A DNA stretch of 64,000 bases from Spongilla lacustris. Taxonomy: Eukaryota > Porifera > Demospongiae > Spongillida > Spongillidae. Positions 24,247-35,447 of the stretch are shown piece by piece. The stretch is from contig OX442417.1 in NCBI GenBank assembly GCA_949361645.1, positions 17,669,503-17,733,502 on the forward strand. The letters are read 5' to 3'. The notes below the pieces were generated by a model. The model worked only from the letters and a program-made list of their open reading frames with translations, searched no databases and had not been told where the DNA came from. Position 1 is the stretch's first letter. Every line of letters begins with the position of its first letter. The position numbers and the translations under genes were made by a program.

Positions 24247-25229
24247 ACATATTCTCCTCAGGCATGTGGCCATTGCTCAGCAATCTAAAAGACCCTGAGT
24301 TACGGAGGCTTGCCCAGGCACTACCTGCGACAGTGCTAAAGAGTAGGGCAGACAGCACTTCGAAGAAGTATCTTGGTGCATATCGGAGATGGAAGGTCTG
24401 GGCTGATGAACGACAAGGGGTGCCAAGTTTTCCTGTAAAGGAAGTCCATCTAGTGCTGTACATGCAGCACCTCAGTGAGTCCACAGGGTCTAAGGCAGCA
24501 GTAGAGGAGGCAGTGCATGCTCTTTCACGGTTGCATGGGCTGGCAGGGCTGCAGCCATTGGGGGGATTACCATTAGTGCAAACCACCTTGGAAGGTTTAA
24601 AGCGCACATTGGCTAGACCAAAAGTCCGCAAGGAACTTATCACGGCCGATATGCTGAAGGCCATGGTGGAGGCAGCTGGGCCAGACTGAGATTAGGTTGT
24701 TGGCAGTGTGTCTGTTAGCCTTTGCTGGGTTCATGCGCTGTGACGAGTTAGTTAAATTGAAGTGTGATGACATCACCTTCAACAGTGAGAGCATGGTGGT
24801 TAGGGTACAATCTAGTAAGACCGATCAATATCGGGATGGAGCATCCCTAGTCATTGCACGTACAGGTTTGCCAACCTGCCCGGTAGCCATGATGGAAAGA
24901 TATTTCCATAGGGGGGAATTGGAAAGCCCACACAAAGATTTTGTGTTTCGTGGAGTAACTCCAACAAAAGCTGGAGAGCGATTGAGGAAGACTGGAGGGC
25001 TAGGTTGAGAGAACTGCTGCTAAGCAAAATCTCACAGTTAGGTTATGACCCCACTTTGTTTAGCATGCACAGCCTTCGGGCAGGCGGGGCCACTGCAGCA
25101 GCTAATGCAGGTGTAGAGGACAGGCTATTCAAGCGTCATGGTCGTTGGAAGTCCGAAACAGCCAAAGATGGTTATGTAAAAGACTCAGTGGAAAGGCGTC
25201 TGGAGGTTTCTAAGCAATTGGGCATTTAA
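24247..25229 (+). pseudogene. Tyrosine recombinase of a eukaryotic mobile element, two frameshifts
   Basis: An XerD/phage-integrase-like recombinase, which cuts and rejoins DNA through a tyrosine. The N-terminal SAM-like DNA-binding part is at about 24290-24640. The catalytic part keeps all hallmark residues: Arg in GFMRCDELVKL, Lys in SSKTDQYRDG, H-x2-R in MHSLRAGG, His in RHGRWKS and Tyr in KDGYVKDS. The frame shifts near 24687 and shifts back near 25000, so no full protein can be made. A pyrimidine tract and CAG at 24231-24246 look like a splice acceptor, hence the chosen start. The family fits DIRS/Ngaro- or Crypton-type elements; no reverse transcriptase was found beside it. Confidence 0.82.
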
Positions 25230-25253
25230 GCATCACCCCGTTCTTTGTGTCTC

Positions 25254-25364
25254 TAAGTGGTTGTGTGTGTTTGGTGGCAGCGTGCACAATGAAGCTAAAC
25301 CAATATTCTATTTTGGTTATTTGGGGGGAAGGCAGGTGCTATACAGTGGGCATGTGGGAGGGAG
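25254..25364. repeat. Direct repeat, copy 1 (recombinase element terminus)
   Basis: 111 bp starting TAAGTGGTTGTGTGTG, nearly identical to 25925-26036 in the same orientation. It lies 24 bp after the recombinase stop codon. Confidence 0.9.
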
Positions 25365-25466
25365 ATATACATTTCTGACGTTTGAACACGTGAATTAGGC
25401 AGAAATTTAGCTCCCTCCCAAATGTGATTGGTTGTATAGCACGTGATTGGGCCACGTGGTTGGGGG

Positions 25467-25474
25467 TTTAAAAG
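25467..25474 (+). promoter_or_regulatory. TATA-like box between the direct repeats
   Basis: TTTAAAAG about 30 bp upstream of a TTCATTC initiator-like site, inside the unit between the two direct repeats. It could drive an element transcript; prediction only. Confidence 0.25.
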
Positions 25475-25795
25475 GCTGGTACCTTAGTATGAGTGTTCAT
25501 TCTAAGCTTGTGTGCACGTGCTGCAAACTTTTTCTTGTTGTTTGTTTTGGTTTTGTGGTGTTTTATCTGTCCTATAGGTGCAACACTTGATCAGGGAGTA
25601 GACCTTGAAGATTGGCTGGATCTTTCTATGAACTAATTGTGTGTGTACCTGTTTGCAGAGCGATTGTTGGGTTATTTTTCCTGCTTTGAGGTTTTCTCCC
25701 AAAAAATGGGTTTTTCCTCACTGTGGATTTTTTCTGTGAGGGGGTGTGGGCCCACCCCCTCTAAATCAAATCTTGTTTGTGGTCCCGCTCTAAGG

Positions 25796-25872
25796 GTTGT
25801 GTGGTGTTTTGTAATGCTGTGTGGTGTTATGTAATGCTGTGTGGTGTTATGTAATGCTGTGTGGTGTTATGT
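25796..25872. repeat. 22-bp tandem repeat, about 3.5 copies
   Basis: Unit GTGTGGTGTTATGTAATGCT, repeated within the segment between the direct repeats. Confidence 0.85.
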
Positions 25873-25924
25873 GTGTGTGGTTGGATCAAGCCTTGGTGGC
25901 TGTGATAGCGTCTTGTGGTTGTTG

Positions 25925-26036
25925 TAAGTGGTTGTGTGTGTTTGGTGGCAGCGTGCACAATGAAGCTAAACCAATATTCTATTTTGGTTATTTGGGGGGG
26001 AAGGAAGGTGCTATACAGTAGGTATGTGGGAGGGAG
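25925..26036. repeat. Direct repeat, copy 2
   Basis: Second copy of 25254-25364, 671 bp downstream. The arrangement recombinase, repeat, unique segment, repeat resembles the B1-A2-B2 split direct repeats of Ngaro/DIRS-like elements. The left A1 copy was not found. Confidence 0.9.
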
Positions 26037-26130
26037 TAAAGGAATTCCGTTGATATGCTACAATAAAGTGACCCTTCCTTGTGATTAATGGACACATTGT
26101 AGTCATGGCAACATAGCTAGCAGGATCAGC

Positions 26131-26231
26131 ATGAGTTGTAGCAACCAGTTTTTTAAGCCCACTCGACATGTATTTAGAAGGAGGGCATTACTAAATTCGA
26201 CAACGTGGCCTTTGGTGACTGAACTGGATGG
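26131..26231 (+). other. Possible short exon, unknown
   Basis: ATG at 26131 opens a frame reading MSCSNQFFKPTRHVF that reaches a donor-like GTAAGC at about 26232. It could be the 5' exon of the zinc-finger relic that follows, but no homology is recognised. Confidence 0.2.
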
Positions 26232-26409
26232 TAAGCGTACAACAGCGATGATCAGAGGCATGTGGCTATCAGACCTTAAGCTAGTGGTAACGAATTTTCT
26301 ATCACCACAGCGTACGTATTGCATGATCAATCTTTGGTGTTGCCCCTACACGTACACATTGTATACATGATTATACCCATATATACATGATGTAGAGTTT
26401 GGCTAATCA

Positions 26410-26870
26410 AGTACGAACAAGTGCAAAGCATTGTCAGCCGAGCTGAAAATAGCTTTTGGCATTGACACATCTCACCCTAAGATGTTCTGCATGCGATGTA
26501 AGTTGAGCATGAAGAGATCACCCTGTGCCATCGCAAAGGGTGTGCATCACAAATGTGCAGGTGCTATTTGAGTGGCATAAACATACACATGTACAGATCA
26601 AGAATGCAAGGTATACATTTGCTTTCTCAAGTGGACACAGCAGGAGGCCAACACTTGGTAAAGGTCTTCAGGCTGGCATCACAACTAATAGCTCATCTTG
26701 AGAACATTGCCGCTCCACCAGCTTTCCATATAGTGAGCCCAGCCCACCTTTGGCAAGCGCTATCAACCTGTCAATGTTAAAGGAGCTGAAGTGTGCATTG
26801 TGCTCCAACTCTCACATCCACTGGAACTGCAGTGTGGTGCACTGGTGTGCTCCAAATGCCAAAATTATAT
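26410..26870 (+). pseudogene. RAG1 N-terminal-like (N-RAG) zinc-binding relic
   Basis: Three blocks occur in the order found in the non-core N-terminus of RAG1 and N-RAG-like invertebrate proteins. First, ALSAELKIAFGIDTSHP with HPKMFCMRC (about 26422-26499). Second, FEWHKHT (26567-26587). Third, a RING start, LKCALCSN (26789-26809), then in another frame [13 protein letters not shown] (26821-26859). At least two frameshifts and a TGA at about 26567 break it. In RAG1 this region is a zinc-binding E3-ligase-type module; here it is non-functional. N-RAG-like domains are known from animal transposons outside vertebrates. The block order and spacing are the evidence; no catalytic core of RAG1 is visible nearby. 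Confidence 0.55.
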
Positions 26871-26885
26871 GTCTTATGTGCACAG

Positions 26886-27593
26886 GTGGTTGCTAGGGGA
26901 GACCCATACCTGGCTGCCACGGTACAGGCAGTCATGCACCAGCTGGAGTACTCCAATCCCTACAGGCTGGTCTGGTAGTCCAAGGTAGGCCACATCTGGG
27001 CTCCTCCCACCATACAGGCACCTCCCCCTCCCTGTGCAAGGTTGGACCCCTCCCCTGGCTCAGTCCCCAGACCGATGAGGTGATAAAGGGCTTTGCAAAG
27101 CTTGGACGTAAGAACCTCCTCCTAGTCCCCATCGCCTTCACCTTCGATCACATTGAGACACTTCATGAGTTGGACGTGGAGTATGCAGGAGTGGTGGCCA
27201 AGGAGGTAAGGGGTGTGGTCTAGGAGGTAATGGGTGTGGCTCTGGATAAGGGGTGTGGCTCTCTACACAGTGTGGTATCACCAGCATCAGACGAGCAGCC
27301 TCACTCAATGATAGCCCTGTGTTCCTCCAGGTGAGTGGGATGGTTCCCAGACCTTACTAGCATAGTTGTTCAGTGCTTTTGAAATATTGTTGAAAACCTT
27401 CCCCTCCACCCACACATCCTCACCTCAGGCACTAGCTGAAGTGGTCTATGAACACCTGCAAGCAGGGTAGCCACACACCTTGAGGTGTCCCATGTGCACC
27501 AATGCAGTATGTGGTGAGATGAGGAAGTACTTTTGTGGCCACACCCCCAGGAACAGGTTACATGATCAGATGGTTAAGAGGGAGGGGCTATGA
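26886..27593 (+). pseudogene. FECH: Ferrochelatase 3' exons, 5'-truncated with two in-frame TAG codons
   Basis: Ferrochelatase inserts iron into protoporphyrin IX, the last step of heme synthesis, in mitochondria. Four exons with GT/AG introns are readable: 26886-26984 (VVARGDPY and SNPYRLVW), 27041-27205 ([23 protein letters not shown]), 27271-27330 (SIRRAASLN) and 27429-27593 (RCPMCTNAVC). All exon joins keep phase 0. The C-x2-C-x4-C of the last exon matches three of the four [2Fe-2S] cluster ligands of animal enzymes. TAG at 26976-26978 replaces a normally conserved glutamine; a second TAG is at 27468-27470. The first half of the enzyme, including the SAHSLP-type catalytic histidine region, is absent; an unrelated zinc-finger relic ends 16 bp upstream. 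Confidence 0.88.
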
Positions 27594-27739
27594 CCTCCTG
27601 GCTACATGATCAGATGGTTACATGGGCTGCAGTTTCATTTTCACTATTCATGTACACAACAACAGCAAGATTTACTTAATCTGAGCCATGCGGACTGATT
27701 AGGATTTCTGCAGGTGTAGCTTATTTCAGGGGTTGTGGC

Positions 27740-28178
27740 TTGGAGGTGATAGCCCCTCCCTCTTAACCATCTGATCATGTGACCTGGAGGTCATAGCCCC
27801 TCCCTCTTAACCATCTGATCATGTGACCTGGAGGTCATAGTCCCTCCCTCTTAACCATCTGATCATGTGACCTGGAGATCATAACCCCTCCCTCTTAACC
27901 ACCTGATCATGTCACCTGGAGGTCATAGCCCCTCTCTCTTAACCATCTGATCATGTGACCTGGATGTCATAGCCCCTCCCTCTTAACCATCTGATCATAT
28001 AACCTGGAGGTCATAGCTCCTCCCTCTTAACCATCTGATCACGTGACCTAGAGGTCATAGCCCCTCCCTCTTAACCATCTGATCACGTGACCTGGATGTC
28101 ATAGCCCCTCCCTCTTAACCATCTGATCATATAACCTGGAGGTCATAGCCCCTCCCTCTTAACCATTTGATCATGTAA
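27740..28178. repeat. 44-bp minisatellite, about 10 copies
   Basis: Unit contains GGTCATAGCCCCTCCCTCTT then AACCATCTGATCATGTGACC. Two reverse-orientation part copies lie at about 27560-27622, overlapping the end of the ferrochelatase pseudogene. Confidence 0.95.
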
Positions 28179-28243
28179 TGGTGTGCAACTGTTAAAAGGT
28201 GCGATAGGGGCAACCAGCATTTGTCAGGCAAGTTTCATCAGTT

Positions 28244-28263
28244 AACAGGATGGCCATCCTGTT
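28244..28263. repeat. Perfect 20-bp palindrome
   Basis: AACAGGATGGCCATCCTGTT, followed 1 bp later by CTATATATAG. Its role is unknown. Confidence 0.7.
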
Positions 28264-28390
28264 CTATATATAGAACCGTTCGCATACCAACTGCACTAGC
28301 ATCATATCTGTTTTAAGGACACATGCATGCTCCAAGTTTGGGGTAAGCAAGTGCAGGGTCCTGAAATTAGCATGTGAGTGTCCACTAGTG

Positions 28391-28745
28391 TAGGCCAAGC
28401 GATTTAGGCCTATGTAGGTAGCTGTGGTGGTGTGCCAAAGGCATCTGGTGTATGTGTGAGATGTTGGTAGCTGTGGGGGTGTCTGGTGTGATTAGGGTAG
28501 CTGTGGTTGTGTGGGAGGGTGTCAGTTGTGATTTGGTTAGTTTGCACATGTAAGTTTCGAGTGACAGCTAACTCGGTGAGCCGAGAAAACCTGAATAACC
28601 TATGTTATTCAGCAGGCAAACTGTCAAAACCTATTCGGAAGAATCAGTTTTATTTTTTTCTTTGACAGATCCAGAAAAACCTGAAAAATTGAAAAGTATT
28701 TGAAAAAAATCGATTTACATTATTCAGGGGAGGCTATACACCCTA
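28391..28745. mobile_element. 3' part of a hAT-type element
   Basis: Diverged copy of 17433-17864: the GTAGCTGTGG repeats, the CCTGAATAACC and ATTCGGAA motifs, and the end ATACACCCTA. The 5' part is missing. Confidence 0.8.
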
Positions 28746-28909
28746 ACCCCATGAGTGTACATGTAGTATGTATGGTTACGTGTCAATCATGTGACTTGCA
28801 CCTCAAACTGTTACTACAAGAGTTTCTCCCCCATACCAAATGTCCACATCTATAGTGAGGAATGTCAACAGTTTATGTAGCATTAATTTGCAGAATACAC
28901 AAGTAAATA

Positions 28910-29030
28910 AAAACTAAAGTTGGTGGTATATAGGATTTGAAGGCGATAGTGGTGTAAAAAGCAGGGAAACAAGGGTTGAATGATAAGGAAAAACGAAATA
29001 GTCCTATATTTAGCCCAGCACACATTGTAC
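28910..29030. mobile_element. Half copy of a MITE related to 32610-32852
   Basis: Shares GTTGGTGGTATATAGGATTT and the following GAAGGC segment with the MITE arms at 32.6 and 32.8 kb. Confidence 0.6.
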
Positions 29031-29083
29031 GACAATATATTATGCATGCCTGTAGAACTTTTTCATTTTTCACTAGCATAATG

Positions 29084-29830
29084 AGGCTATGATCCACTTC
29101 CTGAGATGTTACAGGCATGATGAGGCTATGGTCCACCTCCTGAGATATTACAGGCATGATGAGGCTATGGTCCACCTCCTGAGACATTACAGGCATGATG
29201 GGGCTATGGTCCACCTCCTGAGACATTACAGGCATGATGGGGCTATGGTCCACCTCCTGAGACGTTACAGGCATGATGAGGCTGTGGTCCACCTCCTGAG
29301 ATGTTACAGGCATGATGAGGCTATGGTCCACCTCCTGAGATATTACAGGCAAGATGAGACTATGGTCCACCTCCTGAGACATTACAGGCATGATGGGGCT
29401 ATGGTCCACCTCCTGAGACGTTACAGGCATGATGAGGCTGTGGTCCACCTCCTGAGATGTTACAGGCATGATGAGGCTATGGTCCACCTCCTGAGATATT
29501 ACGGGCATGATGAGGCTATGGTCCACCTCCTGAGACGTTACAGGCATGATGTGGCTATGGTCCACCTCCTGAGACGTTACAGGCATGATGAGGCTGTGGT
29601 CCACCTCCTAAGACGTTACAGGCATGATGAGGCTATGGTCCACCTCCTGACACGTTACAGGCATGATGATGCTATGGTTCACCTCCTGACACGTTACAGG
29701 CATGATGATGCTATGGTTCACCTCCTGAGACGTTACAAGCTGTGGTCCAACTTCTCGATCATGATGAGAATGAGGCAAGCATGCTTAGGCTGTGGTCCAC
29801 CTCCTGAGATATTACAAGCCTTAGCATGAT
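29084..29830. repeat. 39-bp minisatellite, about 19 copies
   Basis: Unit includes GAGGCTATGGTCCACCTCCT then GAGACGTTACAGGCATGAT. As 39 is a multiple of three, frames stay open on both strands; these are not real proteins. Confidence 0.95.
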
Positions 29831-31549
29831 GAATCGTTGGTCCACCTGCTTGGAATTAGTGCATCAACAAGCAAAAGCTATGTAGATTGGCCGCCAAATC
29901 TCCAAAGAGGGCTGTGGCATGTATTTGTATGAGTTCAATGTCTTTGATAACCAATGAGTTAAGGAGGAAGGAGGAGTGTGGTACATAAACTAATTGTGTG
30001 GTTCGAAGAAAGTAGTACAACTCTTTAAATTCCAGCAACACTACATAAACTGTTATTGGTGCATCCCACAGGTCATATGCTAGGTGTGCTCATTTTTGGT
30101 GGGTAACACAACTGGTAATAAGCATTTCACAGTTTGTGAAGCAAATCATACAGCAATTTGATACATTGTGCAGGGTACCACTACCTTTTGTATTATTATT
30201 CACACCAGGTACCCTAAGCTTTAAATGAAATGGATGTATAATTTCCATAATTCCTTGTCTCAATTGAAATCCTACATCTCTAATTTTATCTTGTTTCACG
30301 ATCTAACCCAATTGTGTCTACAAGAGGCCATGTATGATGGGACCAGAGACCGGAACGCCAAATAGAGCTGGTCCGAGTACGGTTCGATCTCCTAAAGTGT
30401 ATAACTTGTAATAATTTAATATGATTTTAACATCATAATAGCGGTCACTGAGCTTGAGCGTCTCGTTGTTCGCGGTATGCCCAAAATATCATCGTAAGAA
30501 GTAAGCTGTATAGTACTCATTTTGTTGTCTCCTGATTTTTTCATGGCTCTAATATTTCCCGTAGCTCTTTGTACAAACTTTCTATTGGTCTCTTTCACCG
30601 TCTCTGTGCATAGCAGTAGCTTTCAAAATCGACGCGTAAACCATCGTTCTTATACTGTGTCACGTGAACCATCAGTGTGAACGGGTTCCCGAAGCGTTCC
30701 GTGGAATGGTTCTAGCGCGGGGTGTTAGTAATATGTAGTAAAAACTGTTGTCACATATTCTGTTAACATATGTACATGTATCATTTATGTTACATACAAT
30801 AATTGTAGTACAATGCATCTGGAGTTATGCACTTATCAATGCCATCCGGTACTCCCCCCCCCCCCATTGCATTATAAAAAGAAAGGTTCTGTTCATTATA
30901 TTCTGAGCAGTTGCGCATTAGTTGGTGGATAAGATTTGTTTTGTTGTCGGTGGAAATTGTGAGGTGAGCATTTACGGACTGTTTCATATAAGCTAATTTG
31001 TGTATGTAACTAAGCGTTGAAATGGTACAGGCCTTAGGACAGCAGTTTTCTTTTATGTAACACGTAGTGGTGTTGTGTTGTATAGGACTGAGGTCTTGCA
31101 GCTAGGCCAGCTACTCAAAGGCAAGGTGTGTGGGAGGGCAGAAGTTGTAGAGAATTAAGCCAATAGAACTACTCTTTCTTTTCCACCTAGTGGTTATTTA
31201 GGTGGGGTGAACCTACCCCCATAGTGCTCATACTATAAGGTTAATAATTATAAAGTGCGTGCGAATGAGCTGCAATCGTGTAAACGTCGGGCAATGTTTT
31301 GTTTTGCAACGTATGATTATGTCCGGACACGCAAACCGCCTTTTCTTATTTGCTGAATGCCAGTCATCTGGTCCCCAGACTAGTTTAAACCCGAAACCCG
31401 TCTCTAAACAAAACTGGCCGACGTGTTTTGCACAAAACCCACAAGTGTAGTGTTTGCTCGTGACCTGCAGGGCCACCGTACAATATGGCCTAGTGCTAGT
31501 GTAATGCTTTGTTGTCGTTGAGCCATATAAACTACAATAGCGTCGTCCC

Positions 31550-31584
<35 letters not shown>

Positions 31585-32609
31585 CTATTTGTATAACTAA
31601 CTCGTTCCCAGAGCTGGCTTTTCCTCGTCTCAGACCGGCGTACTTGTATCATGATGTATGTACATCGCCCGTAGAAATTTTCATAGCGCTCCATTTAGAT
31701 ATACACATCGCTTACATGTACACAAGAAGTTACAAGAGTATCTCTACTGTTGTAGTTAACCATGGCTCCCACACTGACTACGGAGAAGTCGTGCGCTTCA
31801 GTTAGAAGTCAAACATGAACGGTAGGAGTAATCGAACACATCTCGGCCCCTGTAAAGATGGAACATAAAGAACTTCCTCCTGCTTAGCCTTGAGTGTAAG
31901 GCGTTGAAGGTGAATAAGAATGGAACCTTTTCCATTGTGGGCGTATATAAACCGTCTGTATACATGTAAGATTAAGACAGGTTAGAAACATATAAACCTC
32001 GCTCAAACTAAAACATTTGATGTCATCGGTGTATGCTAATGGTTTGGATCTTTTGGCGCAAGATATTTTCAGAAGCTGCAAGTGGATGAATTAAGATGTC
32101 TTTCCCGATCCTTACTATACATTGGCATTGAGAGGATGATGTAAGAAAATGGCCAGATTTACAATTCGGCGATTTATATAGTGGATTTGCACAAATGACG
32201 TCATAGTTTAGGCCTACTTTGTTTTTACGTTTTGCCGATAATATCTGAACATACTTTTTTTTGGCTGTCTCAGGTAACATCTCACCCTCCATATAAAAAA
32301 AACCGCATAAAAAAAAATGTTGTTCCTGACATCGATAAGATGTTGCTAGGCAAGGACATGTTTGGCTACAGCTGGACATGTGGATTAGGGACATATCAAG
32401 TCATCAATTCAAGTGTAACAATTTGGTGGGTATACCTCTAAATGATCCTTCCTTTCCTCTGTCTAGCACATTACATACATGTGCATGCAAGTACAGGTTC
32501 TTAGGAATATACTTGCCTGTACTAGAGGCAGATACTCAATGTCACACTGCATGGTGATTGGCTATATAAAAGGCAACCCTATGCCACTTATTTCAGCCCA
32601 TGGAAATAA
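29831..32609. other. No gene recognised
   Basis: A minus-strand frame at 30416-30598 is weakly coding-like but unassigned. A 26-T run lies near 31554-31581. The segment at 31366-31385 repeats the arm of the hairpin at 21.4 kb. Nothing else was supportable. Confidence 0.4.
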
Positions 32610-32852
32610 GATATAAAACACTTTCTCTGGCTCTGAAAAAGTTGGGGGTATATAGGATTTCAAGGCAATGTTGGTGTAAGGGAATAAGGGATTGGAGATA
32701 CATATATTTAGGACTTTGTAGAATGGCATTACATTTATGTTAGTTGCTAAATATAGGAATGATTATCGTATCTTCAATCCCATTTTTTACAGTACCATTG
32801 CCTTCAAATCCTATATACCACCAACTTTCTCAGAGAGAATGTTTTTTCTATA
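32610..32852. mobile_element. Short palindromic MITE, about 240 bp
   Basis: Ends are imperfect inverted repeats of about 80 bp, including AGTTGGGGGTATATAGGATTT-type and TCCTATATACCACCAACTTT segments and GGGATTGGAGATAC with its complement. Non-coding. Confidence 0.8.
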
Positions 32853-33008
32853 TATTGTACATTAAAACATATTAAAGTCTGGGTACGAGACTATTCCTAC
32901 TACTGGCCATGAAGCAGGTTGTGCATGCGAGCTAGCTAGGTCCTCAAACAAAGGTGATGCTGTCTGTGAATGAACTATTAATGATTTCTTTTCTTTAGAA
33001 CATAAAAA

Positions 33009-34511
33009 ATGTTCCATTTCGAAACATGTGAAAATATACCAGAGCGAGGTGGTCGAATAATGGAGATTGGTAGTGGTGGTCTAGTGGAAGTGGAGGGTAG
33101 GGTTGTGTGGGGACGAGGAATAGTAGGAGGAGTGTACAGGTTAGAGGAGGATAAGTGGAAGAGATGGATTGATGGTGTTGAGGTAGGGGCCACACTAGGA
33201 GTGTGGGGGGAAAAGTTAGTAGCGGTGGGAGGTGAGAAGAGTGGTGTGTATAGTAAGAAGGTGGTGGTGCATATAGGAGGGATATGGTCCCTAATGTCAG
33301 ACATGTTGGTAGAGTGTAGGAGGTCCTGTGTAGTTAGTGTTGGTGGAGGTGGTCTGGTGGTGATGGGAGGGAGAAATGATCGGAACAGTGGTGATAAAGG
33401 CAATCGCTTGGCTGCTGTTCAGGTATTTGATGGTAAGACACAGACCTGGCACTTTGGACCATCACTACCTAAGCCATGTGGGGCCATGTCAGCAGTCGTC
33501 CACAGAGATCGGGTCTTCGTGATGGGAGGTGGGGGTATGGCCACAGCTGTGTGGTGTGCCAACATCAATGACCTGGTGAGCTACTGAGCATTGTGCAGCA
33601 TCTCTGCCCCTTTGTTTAGCATGTATGTAGCTGACCTGTGGGTAGTGCATGGACACTTCATGCATAACACGCACGCTCAGTGTGGTCCTACAAACACGCA
33701 CACATGTTGAGTGCATCCACACACCACACACACACACACAGTGTGCACTTTTGCTGTAGTAGCTCTACTGGTGGAGACGCACACACTCGCAAGTGTCTCC
33801 ATCGCTTCACACATGATCCCACATACCAATGATGTCCGCACATGCACACAATGTGTACCCCGTGGGGCACACATCCACATGACTGCTAGTACATCACTCA
33901 TCTTTAATGTGGATCGTCACACACTCACACACACACAGATTGCTATACAGTCACAAGTAGACACACAGCAATCTATCTGGAGAAAGCTACCAGATGTACC
34001 ATACAGGTATTCAACTGCATGTGTGGTTGATGGTGTGCTACTTGCCATTGGAGGAGATGATGGATCAAAGAAGACCTCTGCCATTTATGCCCTCCACCCC
34101 GTTGATCAGAAGTGGCAGCATGTTGGAGACATGCCATTTGAGTGTTCCTTTGTAGAAACTGTACTTCTGTCAGGAGGAAGGTTTTTGGTGGTTGATGGGG
34201 ACAGTCAGATGGTCTTGAGGGTCACTGTGGAAGGTAAGCCATGAAAGTGTTATGTCAGTGCTACTAACCAGACTATTTCAGGTTTTGCTATGGTCTTCTC
34301 TACTCCTGTGAACACAGTGAATACAGATGACAGGTGTGTGAATGTTTGGAGTGTGCCTGTGAGGGGAGTGGAGTTGTGTCATTGGGATCACTTCCCCAAA
34401 TCTCCCAGGGGTAAGGATGTGTCCTTAGTAACACATTCAATACATCATTTGTGGAAGGAGACTTCATGGTTAATATGTGCACACTTTAACACTCATCAGG
34501 GATGGTATTAA
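33009..34511 (+). CDS. Kelch-repeat protein, three exons
   Basis: A beta-propeller protein, probably a protein-interaction module; the ligand is unknown. Exon model: 33009-33575, 33939-34233, 34282-34511 (phases 0 and 1), giving 363 residues with no stop. Introns begin GTGAGC and GTAAGC and end ACACAG and TTTCAG; the second is 48 bp. At least six kelch-type blades show a hydrophobic run plus Gly-Gly or its variant: VVWGRG, LVAVGGEKSG, LVVMGGRND, VFVMGGGG, LLAIGGDDG and FLVVDGD. A stop lies in frame upstream of 33009 (33003-33005), and a good acceptor (TTCTTTAG, ends 32998) precedes it, so an untranslated first exon is likely. The third exon has no kelch motif and is the least certain. There is no BTB or BACK domain in view. 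Confidence 0.75.
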
Positions 34512-35073
34512 TGTGTCAGGGGTACAATAGTTCAGACAAATAGTGTGAATGTCTTCTTGAAACTGCATGTTTGTGTGGTGCCAAAAATGGTCAGCTAATC
34601 ACCATATTGTTAACATAGAGAGCAGCAACAATAGGGGTGAACTGTCTTTAGGATCACCTGCCTAAACCAAATCTCCCAGAGGTGGGGATGCATTCTTAGT
34701 ACACACCAGGGTGAGGGCTTTCACCTCAGAGGTGAATTCATTTTAGATCTCTTTGTAGTCACAATGGAGGCAGTAATAGTCGCTTTGAGAATACCTACTA
34801 ATAGTAACCCAGCACACCCACACATTTTGTGATGTGTGAAACTGTGTACAAGGATAGTACCCCACAGTAGGAAGAATAGAGGACTAAGGGATCTATCTTG
34901 CTGTAGTACTACCATGAGCATATTCCCCTCCTATATCTATTGTAACTTCACCCAACCCACTTTGATAACTGCATCTGCTGTGCATGTCAATGCCACGACC
35001 AACTAGAACCAACCAAATGTACATTGCACAACACTATGCATGTGTACAGGGGCCTGGATTTAATTGTTCGGGG
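34512..35073. other. No gene; diverged duplicate of kelch exon 3 segment
   Basis: 34645-34705 (GATCACCTGCC then CAAATCTCCCAGAGG) resembles 34387-34440 in the last kelch exon. The rest shows no feature. Confidence 0.45.
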
Positions 35074-35200
35074 TGTAGTAATATTTATCTTTAGACAATA
35101 GCGGAAGTGATTCGCGCAATCTGATTGGTCAATTGCAGGTATCTAAACGCGGTAGAAACCTCGAGAGGGACTCTAAGTGCCAGTGGGGGGGGGGGGGGGG

Positions 35201-35235
35201 GGGGATTCTAAGTGCCCTGGGCACTTAGAATCCCC
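35201..35235. repeat. Perfect 17-bp-arm hairpin after a G-run
   Basis: GGGGATTCTAAGTGCCC and its reverse complement flank a single central base, next to 20 G (35185-35204) and followed by two further CTGGCACTTAGAATCC copies. Confidence 0.85.
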
Positions 35236-35447
35236 CCCACTGGCACTTAGAATCCCCCCCACTGGCACTTAGAATCCCTCCCGCTGGTACTTTTAAAAAA
35301 ATTTGAATACTCCTTTTTAAATATTAAATACATGTAACATGAGTTGCGTACATGATATATTGAAGTGTTAGCTCAGTGCTCATTGATACTCTGAGCATTA
35401 CTAGTACATGCTGTATGTTAAAAGTTACGTTTGCACAAGAGTGGAAA

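Noticed and set aside
28873..29829. Two 240-codon repeat proteins on opposite strands
   Set aside because: The 39-bp satellite is a multiple of three, so both strands stay open by structure.
30375..30400. GGTTCGATCTCC resembling a tRNA B-box
   Set aside because: No A-box at the right distance and no acceptor stem.
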